Numbered from the stretch's first letter, positions 1-13,302 are shown. The stretch: 64,000 nucleotides of DNA from Trema orientale (GCA_002914845.1 JXTC01000297.1:18801-82800), one strand, 5' to 3'. A program made the numbers and translations. Notes: generated by a model from the letters alone, not told the origin.

Positions 1-1419
1 AATAAAGAGTTCACATTCTGCAAATAAAGATGGAATACTTTATTTTGCCATAGAATGTAGTGTTGTCTATTTCAATAAGATTGATGAAGTCTCCAATCAT
101 CGAAGTGTCTGACTTTGGATAGAAATACTAGTGCGTTATAAGAAAGTTATAAGTGCATTGAACTGGACCAAGTGAAAATAGAATTTGAGGTTAAGTGGTG
201 TAACTCAATATTCTATCTTTCACTAATCTAGCACTATTGCAAGATTATCTTAATCCTAGTAATTGTCAGACTTGCTTTCATGAATTTTTATCTTTTTGAC
301 TTACTAAAGGACTAGTTTCGATTATATGGTTCGAACTCCGATATCTTGGAAAATAAGATTTATAAATTGACGAGAATACCATTCATGATTTGGGCACCAT
401 GCATATAATGTCACTTTGAGTTTTTTCAAGGACTTGGATCATAAAAAACCAGGCACCAGGTATTCACTTTGTGAATCTGACTGTGTTTGTGTGGGCAGTT
501 ACAAACACTATAGTCAATTATTATCCATTAGATGAAAAATGGCAACTCGAAGGTAAATATGTATTAGAGGGATAATACGATAATTTTACCTCACTAGTAT
601 GGCATTGCATCGGAGATATATCTGTAGGTATAATATATGCTAAATGGATCAAGTTAATTAAAATGTTAATTAGTTTCACAGAAAATATATGACATTTAGT
701 TTAAGAGTGCAATATTGGGCCTATAATAGAATGCCCCAATATTAATGGACAAGGCCGAATCATAATTAAGAGTTAATTATGATTATGGGTAGTTGGCTCA
801 TTGGAGCTTAGACTATTTGGATCCATAAGGTCGCCTGTCTAACTCACACATAGCCCAATACTAATTGAATGGTCAGTTGAGCCCAATAAGCCCATTAAGG
901 TTTACATCTCTCTAATGCTTAAGAGAAAAGTTCTCTTAAGTCTCTCTAACAGTTCCACACACCACTCTCAGTCACAGTGACTGTAGAAAATGTGAAACAG
1001 AGAAAAAGAGAGAGTGGGAAAGATGAGCTACCGCGGGAGAAGTCCTATGTTCATTCATGACCGCCGAGGGAGAGATACCCATAGCCGTAGACGTATAGTC
1101 AAGGACAAGGAAGAGAGTCTTCTGGATCGTCCGCTCACCTTTCGTTGGGAATCAAAAAGATGCCCACACACCAGATCATTCAACAGGTTCCAGAGAATAG
1201 ACGGAAAGACTCAATGGTTGTGAAGCACTTCTAGATTTTATCTATATCAAGATCCATGAATTAATTTATATTAGATCAACGATCCTACATTTAGTTTTGT
1301 AAAGTTTCAAGAAAAATTTTAAAATATCTATTCCGTTGCGTTCTTGATTTGCTTAGAAAACTGCGGAAATCGTTTTCGGTAAAATCATTTTTCGAAATCA
1401 TTTTTCGGGATTTCCAGCA
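1..1419 (-). mobile_element. LTR, family A (1.6-kb class), cut by window edge
   Basis: Read on the minus strand this stretch matches the LTRs at 13303-14927 and 25343-27034 over nearly its whole length, including shared blocks near 30-110 (minus-strand ...GGAGACTTCAT...), 410-560 and 700-960. Its 5' terminus TGCTGG is at 1419; the other end lies beyond the window. No coding domain is visible. Whether it is a solo LTR or the end of a larger element cannot be decided. It appears more diverged from the other two copies than they are from each other. Class (copia or gypsy) is not determined. Confidence 0.75.
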
Positions 1420-1752
1420 TACTTAACTTAATATAGTCCTTGAAAAAGCTGGCCTGTCGAGCCTCAAGGTCACGTTGAGCTCTTAACCCTAGTATTTCTT
1501 ACAATGCCTCGTAAAGATTCACAAGAGGATCGGGAATTTCTCACTGTGGTGGAGGAGTATCATTTCTTGGCTCCTGCCTCGATACTCTTATTCTCGAATG
1601 CATCTTACCAGTCTGTATAAATATGCCAAAGTGTCAGTGAGACAATGATGCTAAATTTCAAAATACTTTTTTTTTCTGAAAACTAATTACAATCTAATCT
1701 AACGGTGTCACATCCAAGGCAGATAAACATCTACTCTGATATCAAAAATTTC
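1420..1752 (-). mobile_element. Primer-binding site and short internal stub of family-B retroelement
   Basis: On the minus strand, immediately after the family-B LTR end at 1753, an 8-base spacer is followed by TGATATCAGAGTAG (1744-1731). This resembles the primer-binding site complementary to plant initiator-Met tRNA. About 310 bp of presumed leader or gag-start sequence follows and stops abruptly at 1419/1420, where the family-A LTR begins. The placement fits a 5' LTR, PBS and leader arrangement, so the LTR at 1753 onward belongs to a minus-strand retroelement fossil. Confidence 0.6.
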
Positions 1753-4260
1753 TGTCACGACCCAAATCCCGGGCCAATGGCAGAAGAAGAATTTCACAAA
1801 TAGAAATTCATTATTTATTTTAAAAAATTTTAGAAACTTCAAATTTTCAAGAAAACAAAAATTAGTTTCAAAACGACAACTACTGTAAAAGTTAGTAAAA
1901 TTAATTCAAATTATAAATCCCACAGTTTTGTGATCACCATAAGACATAAATTGTTAATAAAATTCATTAAAAACAAACCAAGCATCATTACCAGCAGTAT
2001 CAAAATTCAGCATAGTAATTATACAGACCAAGCCCGTGTAACGAGCTCTTTAATTTTTAAGTACAAACCAGGAAAGTAGACAATACTATCTTACACACTT
2101 ACTAACTAGTCGATAAATAAGCTGCTCCTCACTGATCCGCTCCTAAGTTCCCGAAGTTACCCTGAGCACTACCTGAAAGGGAGAATAAGGGGGAGTGAGC
2201 ATGAAATGCCCAGTAAGATACCCAGTTACCTTTTTGGGAAAACGTTCATTTATAAATTCCCTGCATGGTTAGTTGTTCTAAAAATAATTTCATAATATAC
2301 CAAATCAAATATGAGTTAAAATCACCATCTGATATCATATTCAAAACTGATAAAGAGAAATCAGATAATAATCCGTAGTGCATATATCACAAACCAAATA
2401 ATCCCATGAGCTCACGTCCTCTCATCACGAACTAGAATAACTCGTACTACATATACTAAGCACTCTCTTCCTGATACCTAATTGTAGATAACTAGAGGGA
2501 CGCCATGTGTCTGATCCTACTGAACCGGAGGGGCAACTGAATGCTTACGCCTACAGAATGGGGGTAATCAGAAAAATCCCGCACGGGTTTACGGGCTCTC
2601 ACGGAGGACAGGAATAATGGCCGCCCACTAAATACCGCGATGCCTAAGATGGATCTCATGTATGATCCTATGGTATGTGCAATACGATAAGCTGTATAAA
2701 CAACCATGCAGTAATATTCTAGATATGTTCTGATTTTCAAATAAATCCATTTTATACTTTAAAAATCCAATAGTATAGTTCCTATGGTTCAATCAAATCC
2801 CAAGTATAAAACCTGCACAAAATCATACGTAAAATTTCTAGGACAGTCCACAATGTTTCACAAGTTCACAATTCACTAAAATAATTATTCAAACTATTTA
2901 ATTTAATAAAATCACGAAATTTCACTTTTCACAATAAATTCCAATTTTAATGAAAAATAATAGAAAACAAGGCAATTGAATCCCCTACCTCGAAATGATA
3001 GTTACACCAAGCTAATGACGCTAGAAAAGTCCTCAGTTGGTCACCTGGTTGCTCAGACGGTCAATTCTAGATCCTAACACGTTCACTTAATAAAATGAAT
3101 TTCCAAAAGGAGACTTAGCTTGATAAACGGAGGTCACCACTGAATTCAAAGCACCCAAAAATGCTAGGTTAGACATATTGTTTGTCAAAAGTAGGTCCCG
3201 GTGCGGGGATTGACCTGTGGGACGTAAAACGGTGTAATTTTGTACCACGAAATTCTAATTTTCGTTTCACAACGAAACATAGTGGTATTTTATATCAAAA
3301 TTCATGTCTCGACCTTACTGAGTCGAAAGTCAAAGTCAGAACTCAGTTTCGAGATCCCGAGCATCAAATGGGCTCAAAACTCCGAAAAGTATAAAAATAC
3401 CACATTTTGAAAACATTTAGAAAAATGTCACTTTTTCAGTTCAATAATTAACATACTTTCGGATATCGTTTCAACACTTCAAAACCATGATTATCCTTGT
3501 TTCAATCTCTTGTTTCATGCGGTATAATTTTCTCGGGATAAATAATTCAATTTCTGAAATAATTACGAAAATATCACAAAATTTAATATTACAATATTGC
3601 TACAATAACGAGTTTCTCACCGGAGCCGAGTTAGAGGTCCTATGTGGTCAGAAAATGACGGCGACGACGAGACGAGTCCAACGGTACCAGAGTTGAGCTA
3701 ATCGGACGTCAGAGGAAGAAACGGCGGCCACTTTTCCAGTTCGGTGGCGTGAATTTCGGCAGCCTGTAATTCAGGCGATAGGCGGCATTTCGCGGCGGCG
3801 TTGGTCCGCGCTGGATCATCAACGTCGTTTGGTCTGGGCAGGCAGGCGCGTGAGGCAGCTCGAGCGGTGATTCGAGTTTGAATGAATAGTAACAGAGACA
3901 GTGTTTCGAAAATTTTTGGGGACCTCGGTTGAAAAGAAGAAAAATTCGGGGAATTTATGGGCAATTTCGAGAACTGTTGCACTATTATAGAAATTGCATT
4001 CTAGCCCAAAATTTTGAAAAATACTTTCAATTACGCCCTTACATATTTACATTTTAGTCCCTGATTTCGAGTTATTTTTCCACTTTTGGCCCAATGAACC
4101 TAGACCTTATTTTGCCTAGATTCAACTCCAATACTTTAATTTAAAATAATCCAAATATTTTTTTTATTAATCCAAAAATATAAAATTACCAAAGTGCCTT
4201 TGAATCAAAATTACTTAATTAGCCTTATTAAATTTAGGATTTTATAGAGCTAGTTACCTT
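1753..4260 (-). mobile_element. Family-B LTR, minus orientation (probably Ty3/gypsy, Tekay-like)
   Basis: The minus-strand end of this LTR is GGGTCGTGACA, ending at 1753, followed by a PBS. Its body carries blocks typical of long plant chromovirus LTRs: a CT-rich stretch ending in CAGGT around 2160-2200, a GC-rich stretch at 3600-3900, and a 'gggactaaaatg'-type block near 4050. The upstream boundary is approximate. The same terminal 250-300 bp recur, in the opposite orientation, at 4270-4559. The Tekay-like assignment is inference; no pol is present to confirm it. Confidence 0.55.
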
Positions 4261-4269
4261 ACTGGGAAT

Positions 4270-4559
4270 TAGTAACTACGTAAAACAAACTCTATTATTT
4301 ATCTTGGCTTGTATTAAACATTTAAGGGCCCGTTTTACGGACTCAATCTATATAAAAATTGTGCTGGATTGTGAGACTGCTGATAGTGATGCTTGGTTTA
4401 TTTAAATAAATTTCATTAACAATCTATAACTAACAGTGATCACAAAACTATGGAAATTTTACTTTAAAAATTATTTTTATAAATTTTTCAAGAACAACTT
4501 TTGAATTTCTACTTGTGAAATTCTTTTTTTGCCACTAACACGGAGTTTGGGTCGTGACA
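4270..4559 (+). mobile_element. Family-B LTR 3' tail, plus orientation
   Basis: This tail is homologous to the reverse complement of 1753-2040: both share the blocks TGATGCTTGGTTT, GTGATCACAAAACT and TTGTGAAATTCTT, and both end TTTGGGTCGTGACA. No PBS follows the end at 4559, so this is not the 5' LTR of an adjacent plus-strand element. It is a truncated fragment meeting the minus-strand copy head to head. A long-TIR DNA transposon spanning 1753-4559 is an alternative reading, but the PBS beside 1753 favours LTRs. Confidence 0.5.
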
Positions 4560-5033
4560 TAGCTACCTAGGGTTCAATAATAATTACTCGGTATAATCAT
4601 GTCATGAACCAATTGGCTCCCTTCCTTGCAAGTCGGTTTAACATCAAGGGTAAAGTGATCTACTCAATTAAGTCCACGACGGCGCGACGCTATGACCCTA
4701 TAGGAACGTGGCTTACTCCACCCTTTAGATGTGTACTCTAAGATCGATATTAACCAATGCAACTTGCAAGTTGTCTTATTTTATAGTTGTGGGAGAGTGA
4801 GAGAATGTATTTTTATTGGATTCATTTTTTGATGTTTTTTAATTGGATTCATTTTCTAAGTAAATATAAGTCCACGATGTTGTGATAGTGATATAAAAAC
4901 CAAGTGATTGGCCTAAAGCAACGTAGCTTTACTCCCTATATATGTTAATCCAAACTCTCTCTATATACACAGCTGTCTTGCGCCTTGAAATACCCCCATA
5001 GACAGCGCAAAAAAAAAAACACATATTTGCCGC
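4560..5033. other. Upstream region of the first YSL gene
   Basis: AT-rich non-coding sequence between the repeat block and the first YSL gene. I see no ORF of note and no repeat structure. It should hold the distal promoter, but no specific cis-element (for example an iron-deficiency element) was identified with confidence. Confidence 0.4.
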
Positions 5034-5041
5034 TATAAATA
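5034..5041 (+). promoter_or_regulatory. TATA box candidate of the first YSL gene
   Basis: TATAAATA lies 144 bp upstream of the chosen ATG at 5185. With the usual spacing of about 30 bp, transcription would start near 5065-5075, giving a 5' UTR of roughly 110 nt with no earlier ATG in the reading frame. Inference from motif and spacing only. Confidence 0.5.
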
Positions 5042-5184
5042 ATTGCAATATAGCAAGGTCCCAACAAGATTCATTGCCCCAGTTAGCTAATATATACCCT
5101 AGTATTCCATCCCCCTTCACAACTCCAATATTCTCTCACATCTTCTCCCAAAAGTTCTTACATAGGAGTTTGAGTATAAAAGAA

Positions 5185-8100
5185 ATGGGTGACCTTGACC
5201 AGGATCACCAAAATGAGAACGACTTGCAGAATAGGAATGGTACTATAAGAGATGATCAGTACGATCAAGAAGAAGAAGAAAATACCAACAAGAAGAAGCC
5301 GGAAGCAAAAGAAGAAGACGATGGTCAAGAGGAGAAGCTGTCTGTGGAGAGGATCTTTGAGAGTCAAGAGGTTCCCACGTGGCGGAAACAGGTGACGAAA
5401 AGAGCCGTGGCGGTGAGCTATGTTCTGAGCGTACTCTTCACTTTCATAGTGATGAAGTTCAACCTCACCACGGGGATTGTTCCATCGCTCAACGTCTCGG
5501 CTGGTCTGTTAGGGTTCTTCTTCGTCAAGACTTGGACAAAAATCTTAGAGAAGTCCGGGATGTTGAAGCAGCCCTTTACAAGACAGGAAAACACTGTAAT
5601 TCAGACCTGTGTTGTTGCTTCTTCTGGCATCGCCTTTAGCGGTAATACTCTTCACCAAACTGATCTTTTATTTATAATGTTGTTTAACTCATTTAGATTG
5701 TTGGTCATTTGAGGCCAATATCACCAGGTTTGCTACTATTATTCCATTAATGGAATTGATGACAAGCCTATTTGAAAATCTAAGCTTCTTCATTAATCAC
5801 ACCCCTCACTCGCAGGCTCATTACTCTTTTCAATTAACTTCTCATAATATTCTTCTTCCTTGCGTATATAGCTAGTGGTAATTATATTTTCAATTTTAAG
5901 TTTTGATCCTATAACCAAAAACGAATCAACAAATTTGTCATGCAAAATCGTCCTTGCTGAAAATATCCGTACTAACTAGCTTCCCACTTCTTGATTTTAA
6001 TTGACATGCTTGGAGTGGTAAGGAAAAATTAATTACAAAGGAAATCGAAAAATTACGAAACTTTATAATAGTAAAGAAATGGTCAACATGCATGTAGAAG
6101 GAGATAATATATAGTTCTTATTCTTTTTAATTAGGATGGAAGGGAAGAATTACAGACACTATATGACACAGAAAATGCCACACTAGCTCGGCGGTCTAAA
6201 AATAATTGACTTATGATATTATAAAAGTGAGGCCTGAATTGGTTTTCATATATAGAGAAAATAGAATTTTGAGGGCTCAGTTCATTAATTATGCACTCTC
6301 TGATCAGTCTCTATCAAAAAGTTCTAATATCCGTGTGTTGATGATATTTGCCATGCTAGCAGCTAGAGAAAAAGGAAGATAAACTAAAACACACATATAA
6401 ACAATAGTAATTCAAAGGGTAAGCATTTTTCATTAGATAACTTCTCTGGAAGGTGCTGAAGAACACATTTTTTTCAAATGAGTCTTTTACCATCTGAATG
6501 TCTATACATCAAGGTGAAATTATTGTCATAAATTGACAAACGAATCAATTTATTATTATTATTATTATTATTATTATGTAATTTAGGACTATTTATACTA
6601 GAGCGGAAAGTCAAACACACATATATACATGGATTTATATGGTCGAAATATAATTATTTATTTATTTGTGTACGTACGTGTATCAGGAGGCTTTGGCAGT
6701 TACCTTTTCGGAATGAGTGAACGCATTGCAAAGGAATCTTCAGACACAAGTGATTTCAAAAATCCAGAGTTACGATGGATGATTGCCTTCCTTTTTGTTG
6801 TTAGCTTTCTCGGTCTCTTCGCAGTAGTCCCTCTCCGGAAGGTACAATTAATTCTTTTATATTTATTTATATTTTATAAAAAATTTATTTTATACTCAAA
6901 AATGTTCTTGGGTTCACCGTAAGAAAGAAAAGAAAGAAATATTATATTTCAAGTATATAGGGATTAGCAGCCGTCCCACCAAAGCATTGTTACTCACTAT
7001 GGCAGCTAAACAAATCCGCAATGGTTACGATTAGTAACCAGTAAGAATGGCAAGTGAGAGACTTGTTTTATTGGCTTTATTCTAACTGTATTATTTTGTA
7101 AACACCATTTTGTAAATTATAATTTCGATTTGGTTTGATTTTTTTGGGGTTCAACATAATTGGGATGTGCTCATAGGATTTAGCTTTTGATATTGTGTTT
7201 GACTTATGAAATTGCTAAGCAATTTTATTAGGTCACATAATTAGTGAAATTGAGAAACATAGATTAATTTCTAATGTATCTTTATTCATTCTCAATTTTT
7301 TTCCAAAACCTTTCACATCAATAGCCTTTGTAACACAAAACATGCATGTATATTACAATAAAATTTTGGGGGACATTGCCTCAAAAGAAAAAAGAAAAAA
7401 AATGAAAAGCGGAGAAATTTAAGCATGTCCACGTCTCAATTCTATATTTTTATCATGTATTCTTTTCTTACTGAAAAAATTAGAAAAACAAAAAAGAAAA
7501 AGAGAAAAAGGATTCTGGGATTTTGAAGGCGCAAGTTTTGGTTTCAGATCATGATTATAGACTTCAAATTAACATACCCGAGTGGTACTGCAACTGCTCA
7601 TCTTATCAACAGCTTCCACACTCCCAGAGGAGCCAAGTTGGCAAAGTAAGGCAAAAAACGCAATTTACATATTCCTTACAGCTTTTTTTTTCATTCTTTT
7701 TTAGTGGTTAGATTAATTCCATGACTTAATTACTCTTACAGGAAACAAATAAAAGTATTGGGCAAATTTTTCTCCATAAGTTTCCTGTGGGGTTTCTTTC
7801 AATGGTTTTACACCGCCGGAGACGATTGTGGATTTGCACAGTTCCCTTCATTAGGGCTCAAAGCATATCAGAACAAGTACGCTTACAACATTTTAATATT
7901 GTTTGAAAACTCAAGTTTTAATGGGAAATAATATATGTCCACTTTAAAGTACTTCGTTCAAAATATATTACAAGGTTACTTATCATGACTAGCTATATAT
8001 GTATGTCTATAATATATGTGCAGGTTTTTCTTTGATTTCTCAGCATCATATATAGGAGCAGGGATGATTTGCCCTTACATTGTGAACATATCAATCTTAA

Positions 8101-9685
8101 TTGGGGGAATTCTTTCTTGGGGTATAATGTGGCCTCTCATTAACAACAGAAAAGGTGATTGGTATCCCGCAGACCTCGACCCCCATAGTATGCACGGTCT
8201 TCAAGGTTACAAGGTCAGTATTCTTAATGTGTCATTATGCTCTCTACGTACGTACATTTAAAAATTACTTCGATAAGTGCAATCGAAACAAATATTCACA
8301 ACAACAACCACTCTATTTTGGCAATAGAAACCAAACTATGGTATTTTAATTTAAACGATTAATGTTTCAATAAAAAAAATGCGATTCACTATAATTAAAT
8401 AAACATAAGTAAAAATTTTGTCAAGTATGACTAAAGATTAATTAAAATTTTTTTGTCTAGCTAATAAAATACGCCACCATAAATAGTTTTAATATAACTC
8501 AAGAGGTGTCAACATGATATTTCATTGGATACGTAAGAAAATTTACTTTCAAATCTCTTATAGGTATTCATTGCCATTGCCATGATCCTGGGAGACGGCC
8601 TATACAACTTCTTCAAGGTCATAATTCGAACCCTTTCCGCAATGTACATTCATTACCGAGAAAAGAACTTGGCAAGCACGATTCTCCCGGTTGCGGATCG
8701 TCATTCGCCCCCAAAATCTGAGCTCTCTTTCGACGACCAACGTAGGACGCAGCTGTTTCTCAAAGATGAAATTCCAACGTGGTTCGCCGTCGCAGGTTAT
8801 GTCGCAATCGCGGCAATCTCCGTTGCTACTCTTCCACACATATTCCCCCAGCTCAAATGGTACTACATCTTGGTGATCTACATCTTTGCTCCCGTCCTAG
8901 GTTTTTGTAACGCGTACGGTTGCGGACTCACAGACTGGTCACTCGCTTCGACCTACGGGAAGCTCGCCATCTTCACCATTGGAGCGTGGGCCGGCTCCTC
9001 CCACGGTGGAGTCATCGCAGGCCTAGCAGCTTGTGGAGTTATGATGAACATCGTCTCAACCGCCTCTGACCTATCTCAAGACTTCAAAACTGGCTACCTA
9101 ACCCTGGCTTCACCTCGCTCCATGTTTGTGAGCCAAGTGATTGGGACGGCAATGGGATGTGCTATCGCTCCTTCGGTCTTCTGGCTCTTTCTCAAGGCCT
9201 TTAAAGACTTGGGAGACTCCGGGAGTCAATACCCTGCACCATACGCCGCCATTTACCGTAGCATGGCCATACTTGGAGTAGAAGGTTTCTCGTCGCTACC
9301 CGACTATTGCATCATACTTTGTTGCATTTTCTTTGTTGCGGCGGCTGTTATAAACTTGATTAAGGATTGTTTGGGCAAGCAATCATATTGGGGACGGTTC
9401 ATTCCGATTCCGATGGCAATGGCAATACCTTTCTACATAGGGCCGTATTTCGCCATTGACATGTGCATTGGGAGCTTGATCTTGTTTGTGTGGGAAAGGT
9501 TGAACAAAGCCAAGGCGGATGCTTTTGGGCCTGCGGTGGCTTCTGGTTTGATATGTGGGGATGGGTTGTGGACTTTGCCTGCTTCAATACTTGCCGTTGC
9601 TGGGGTTAAGCCACCCATTTGCATGAAGTTTCTGTCGAGGTCAACCAATGCCAAAGTGGATACGTTCTTAGCCTCTTTATCATAA
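5185..9685 (+). CDS. YSL7-like: Yellow Stripe-Like transporter, YSL7 type (first copy), six exons
   Basis: OPT-family transporter expected to move metal-nicotianamine complexes, or small peptides, across a membrane. Coding exons: 5185-5641, 6687-6841, 7548-7645, 7742-7876, 8024-8213, 8564-9685. All junctions are GT-AG and phases agree, giving 718 residues, normal for YSL proteins. The first ~58 residues are acidic and charged (runs of E, D, K, N), followed by SVERIFES and then many hydrophobic helices. Family hallmarks include [20 protein letters not shown] and [20 protein letters not shown] in exon 1, [10 protein letters not shown] at the exon 1/2 junction, [16 protein letters not shown] in exon 3, [14 protein letters not shown] near residues 465-478, and C-terminal [13 protein letters not shown]. 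Order and sequence match Arabidopsis YSL7/YSL5 rather than the YS1/YSL1 group (from knowledge of the family). ATG 5185 is the first in-frame ATG. Intron 1 is 1,045 bp. No disabling change is seen. Substrate is inferred; YSL7-group proteins have also been linked to peptide uptake. Confidence 0.93.
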
Positions 9686-9702
9686 TAAAGGTTAAGTCTA
9701 GG

Positions 9703-9734
<32 letters not shown>
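9703..9734. repeat. (AT)n(GT)n microsatellite in YSL 3' flank
   Basis: An uninterrupted AT run passes into a GT run just downstream of the YSL stop codon, probably within the 3' UTR. A second pure AT run lies at about 9824-9846. Confidence 0.9.
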
Positions 9735-9735
<1 letters not shown>

Positions 9736-10129
9736 AACAACTAGGGAAAGAAAAATGTATGCTTGCTTATCCATGCAAATCAAAATCAAACGATCGACCG
9801 TTGAGAAGAATATTGTGTGGAAGTATATATATATATATATATATATGTGCTTGTCAAAACATTTTTTGTTTCTGTTAGTATTGGCAAACCATGCAATTTG
9901 TTTGTGATATTTTCCTTTTGTCGGTGGAAAATGTATACTACTGTTAAATTGTACGTAATTAAGTAAATGATAACATCCCTACTCGTTGGTAATGTGCGCT
10001 TTTAAAACATTTTAGTTTTATAATACATTTTCCAGAATAGAGTTTCGAGGTATTTTAATTGGTTATGTCTTTTTACGCATAAGTCCTTTTGAATAGAAGT
10101 GTTATCATAGCCGATGACAAAATGAGAAT

Positions 10130-10520
10130 TTCATTTGATTTGGAAATTTCTGACTTAGTTACAAAAACATCCAAAACTTTCGTTTTTGTAAAAGAGATAT
10201 ATTTTCAAAAGTTTCGGGATTTCTAACTAATGAACCTATCCCACAGTTATGTGATGATCACCACTAAGCACATATTGAATCCACTAAACACATATTGAAT
10301 AACAATTAGAAAACTATAATCAAGTGCAAGTCCACGTATCATCATCATTAACATAAAAGTAATAGTTACCAATATGATACAATAGTTTACAAATATAAAT
10401 ATGAGAGTAATATGCTAATCGAGTACACTAAATCAAAAGAACAGAAATAAACATCAAATTCTGATCTAAGTCTCCAAGCATTACCAAGATAACGAATTAC
10501 TCTAGCCAATTGCCTTCTAT
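10130..10520 (-). mobile_element. Degraded family-B LTR, interrupted by a CACTA element
   Basis: Blocks here (cccacagttatgtgatgatcacc near 10241, split in the middle relative to other copies) match the minus-strand family-B LTR at 1918-2000. The match resumes after the CACTA element, where 16040-16125 (aagggggttgagtat... and ...cccggtaagaaactcaattacc) parallels 2175-2235. The LTR was therefore present before the CACTA inserted, and the two pieces flank it. Ends are indistinct. Confidence 0.45.
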
Positions 10521-11412
10521 ACTCACTGCAAGAAATATTATTTTTGGCGATGCAATAAAAATAATGCATTGCCAAAATATACTTTTCCCAACGCTTTATT
10601 TTTATTACATCCACATAGATTTCTTAAAACAAAAATTAATGTGAGGTAAATTTTCAGACGGGTTACATATCGGAAAATATTTGATGCGTAAAATTTCAGG
10701 GTTATTTTGAACTTTTCCCTACGCATTCTTGACTTTGTGTCGGTAAAGGGTTGCCAAAAAAAATAATCCCCGCAAATAAAGTCAAATTTTGAGCGCATCT
10801 TTATTTTTGGATAAAATTTGAAATATATTTCCTGACATATTGTTGACTTTGCGTTGGTAAAGGGTTGATCTCAAAAATGTTCCCTACGAATAAGGCCGAA
10901 TTTTGAATGCGTCTTTTCTTTCGGTAAAATTTGAAATATATTTATTGACGCATTGTTGACTTTATGTCGGTGAAAGGTTGGCCTCAAAAAAATTCTCCGC
11001 GAATAAGGCCGAATTTTGAACGCGTTTTTATTTTTACATAAAATTTGAATACATTTGCCGACGTGTTTTGTGATGCGTCTGCAAAAGAGTGTACTGCAAA
11101 AACCCTACTTCCATTTCTTTTCTTCCTCTTCTCTTTCATTTCTTCTCCTACACTTCATTTGCTCTCTAAAAATGCATCCCTCTCCGACTCTCAACACCTC
11201 TCTCTCTCTCTCTCTCACAATCTCTCTTTCTCAAAATTCCCAAATCTTCTCTCTTATTGGGTTCATCTCTCAGTTTACATCTCTCTTCTTAGGTAAATTT
11301 TTGTGTTCCTCTATCTTCATTTTCTATTTTGTGAGTTTTTTTTTGTAAAAACCCAAAAATTTAAAAGGTAAATTGGATCATTTGACCATTAAAAAAAAAG
11401 AGATTACATGAA

Positions 11413-11414
11413 AA

Positions 11415-11452
<38 letters not shown>

Positions 11453-11513
11453 TCTTCCTCGAGCTCTCTCCTGCAGCTCTCTCTCTCTCCTCTTCCTCGA
11501 GCTCTCTCTTGCA
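11413..11513. repeat. CT/CTC-rich low-complexity tract
   Basis: Long CT dinucleotide runs broken by short insertions, with two partial copies of a unit ending cctcgagctctctc about 45 bp apart. A related CT-rich tract lies at 11190-11230. The many short reading frames here are by-products of base composition. Confidence 0.8.
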
Positions 11514-13302
11514 GCTCGAATTGATGGAAGATGCAGCCACTAGCAACTGTGAGCAGACGGCCTTCTGGCCTTTTTTGTGTGCTGCCACCACGCTGGGCCT
11601 GATGTGTCGTCCTCTGGGGAACCACCACCGAGACGCCGAAGACATCGGAGGTTCCTACCGTAGTCGAGGAGCAAAAAATAGCTGTGGGTTTTTCCAGCGA
11701 TGGAGACGTTTCTGGCCACCTCAGGTCATGAAACTGGTCGCGTTCAACTCATCTCAACAAGAGGAATCTAACGGTATACATATCGCAACCCGAAACTTCC
11801 TCAATTCAATTTTGCCATTATTGAACAATTTTGAGTTATTTTAGTTTCGTATTAAAATTTTTCAATCCGAACATTAGATCGTAAAATAAACCTCATATTT
11901 GTGATGTACTCATAAAAACAAGAATTTTCATATATATATATATTGACTATATTTGGTGATGGACACAAAAAATAAAATCTGACGGCTCAAATTTACCTCG
12001 TTTTACGTGTCGTGGGTCCGGGTTCAGCTCGAACACAGATTGGTTAAGTTATGTATCAAACCTAGCTAACTTAAGTGCTAAGAAATCAGTGGTGAAGTCT
12101 GTTACACGATTCGAGGTTCTGTTGAAAAATTAAATTTTCAAACCAAACGACTGAGGGTTCGAAAATGACCCTCGACCATCCAAACGACATCAAACGCTCT
12201 TAATAGTGCCGTAGCGCTATCTAGTCACTCGATTGAGGTAGAGATTCAATTACTTGATCTTTAAATTGGTTTAATTTTTATTTTCACATATTTTGAATAA
12301 ATATGGAATTTTGTGAAATATTTGATAAAATATGATTTATATCTGTTTTGATATAAATTGATATTTAAATTGCCTGGGAGGCACGTCACATTGGTTGGCA
12401 TACTAAATATTTTGTTTTGAACTGTTTTATGCAGGAACTGGATTTTATTAGTTTTGATATTGTTATACTGCCGAAATTTTTATAAAATCTGAATTGAACA
12501 AGAATTTAATTTTGAGAACTGAACTTAGTTGATTAAAAACACTACATGGTCTATTTTATGATTTTGTAGAAAATGGTATATATTCTCATTCCTGCCATCC
12601 ATATAGCATTGCATATATTCATTACACCTACGCGGCCGACGGACTTACGGTACTCCTATTGGGTGCTCGAACTTACCCTATTGGGTGTTCGGACTTATAG
12701 TATCCCCTTTAAGGTGCTCGGATTACATATCATACTCATGGTCACCAACTCTGGTGACTCGGACACAGTACATATGTGTAGTCACCCATTTGGGTGACTC
12801 ACACTACATTGCATTCTTACGGTCACCAATCTTTGGTGGCTCGGACTTATCATTGATTGTATTGCTTATTATTTACTAGACTTAAATAGATATGTACTGG
12901 ATTTGATATGATGTATTACAATGGTTTCGAAATTTGAACCTTTGGACAATAGATTTGTTTTGAGACTATGTTTTATAATAGTTTTGAAATATTTAAACCT
13001 TTGGACGATGATTTCAACTAGATTTCTAGAAAACTGTTTGAATATTCCACTGACCATGCAGGAGTATCAAAGTAAGTATTTATACTGGTTAAAAACCTAT
13101 AATTGAATCTCTACTGAGCATTCACGTACTCGCCCCCTACTTCCTCCCACTTTCAGGTATTTGTATATTTGAGATATTGGTCTTGGTAGTTAGATAAGCA
13201 GCTAGGCATATGCCTGCAGTCCTGTTCCCATTACTTAGTTCGTGTCTGTATCTTGTTTAATTCCTTTTCCTCGTTCAAATATTTAGTCTTATTTATTGTT
13301 TT

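Noticed and set aside
320-350. GGTTCGAAC-like box resembling a tRNA B box
   Set aside because: It recurs at the same place in all copies of the family-A LTR and has no A box or cloverleaf partner.
1014-1223. 69-codon frame rich in arginine
   Set aside because: It lies on the strand opposite to a family-A LTR and is explained by the LTR sequence.
1753-4559. Single Mutator-like transposon with 250-bp terminal inverted repeats
   Set aside because: No 8-9 bp target duplication; a PBS-like site lies just outside the left end; the same terminus occurs as a single LTR end elsewhere in the window.
5074-5184. Upstream extension of the first YSL reading frame
   Set aside because: The extension begins with TTG rather than ATG, lies in the expected 5' UTR and does not resemble YSL N termini.
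11045-11844. Several frames rich in serine, leucine or arginine/glutamate
   Set aside because: They arise from CT/GA-rich low-complexity tracts in the CACTA element and the nested LTR.
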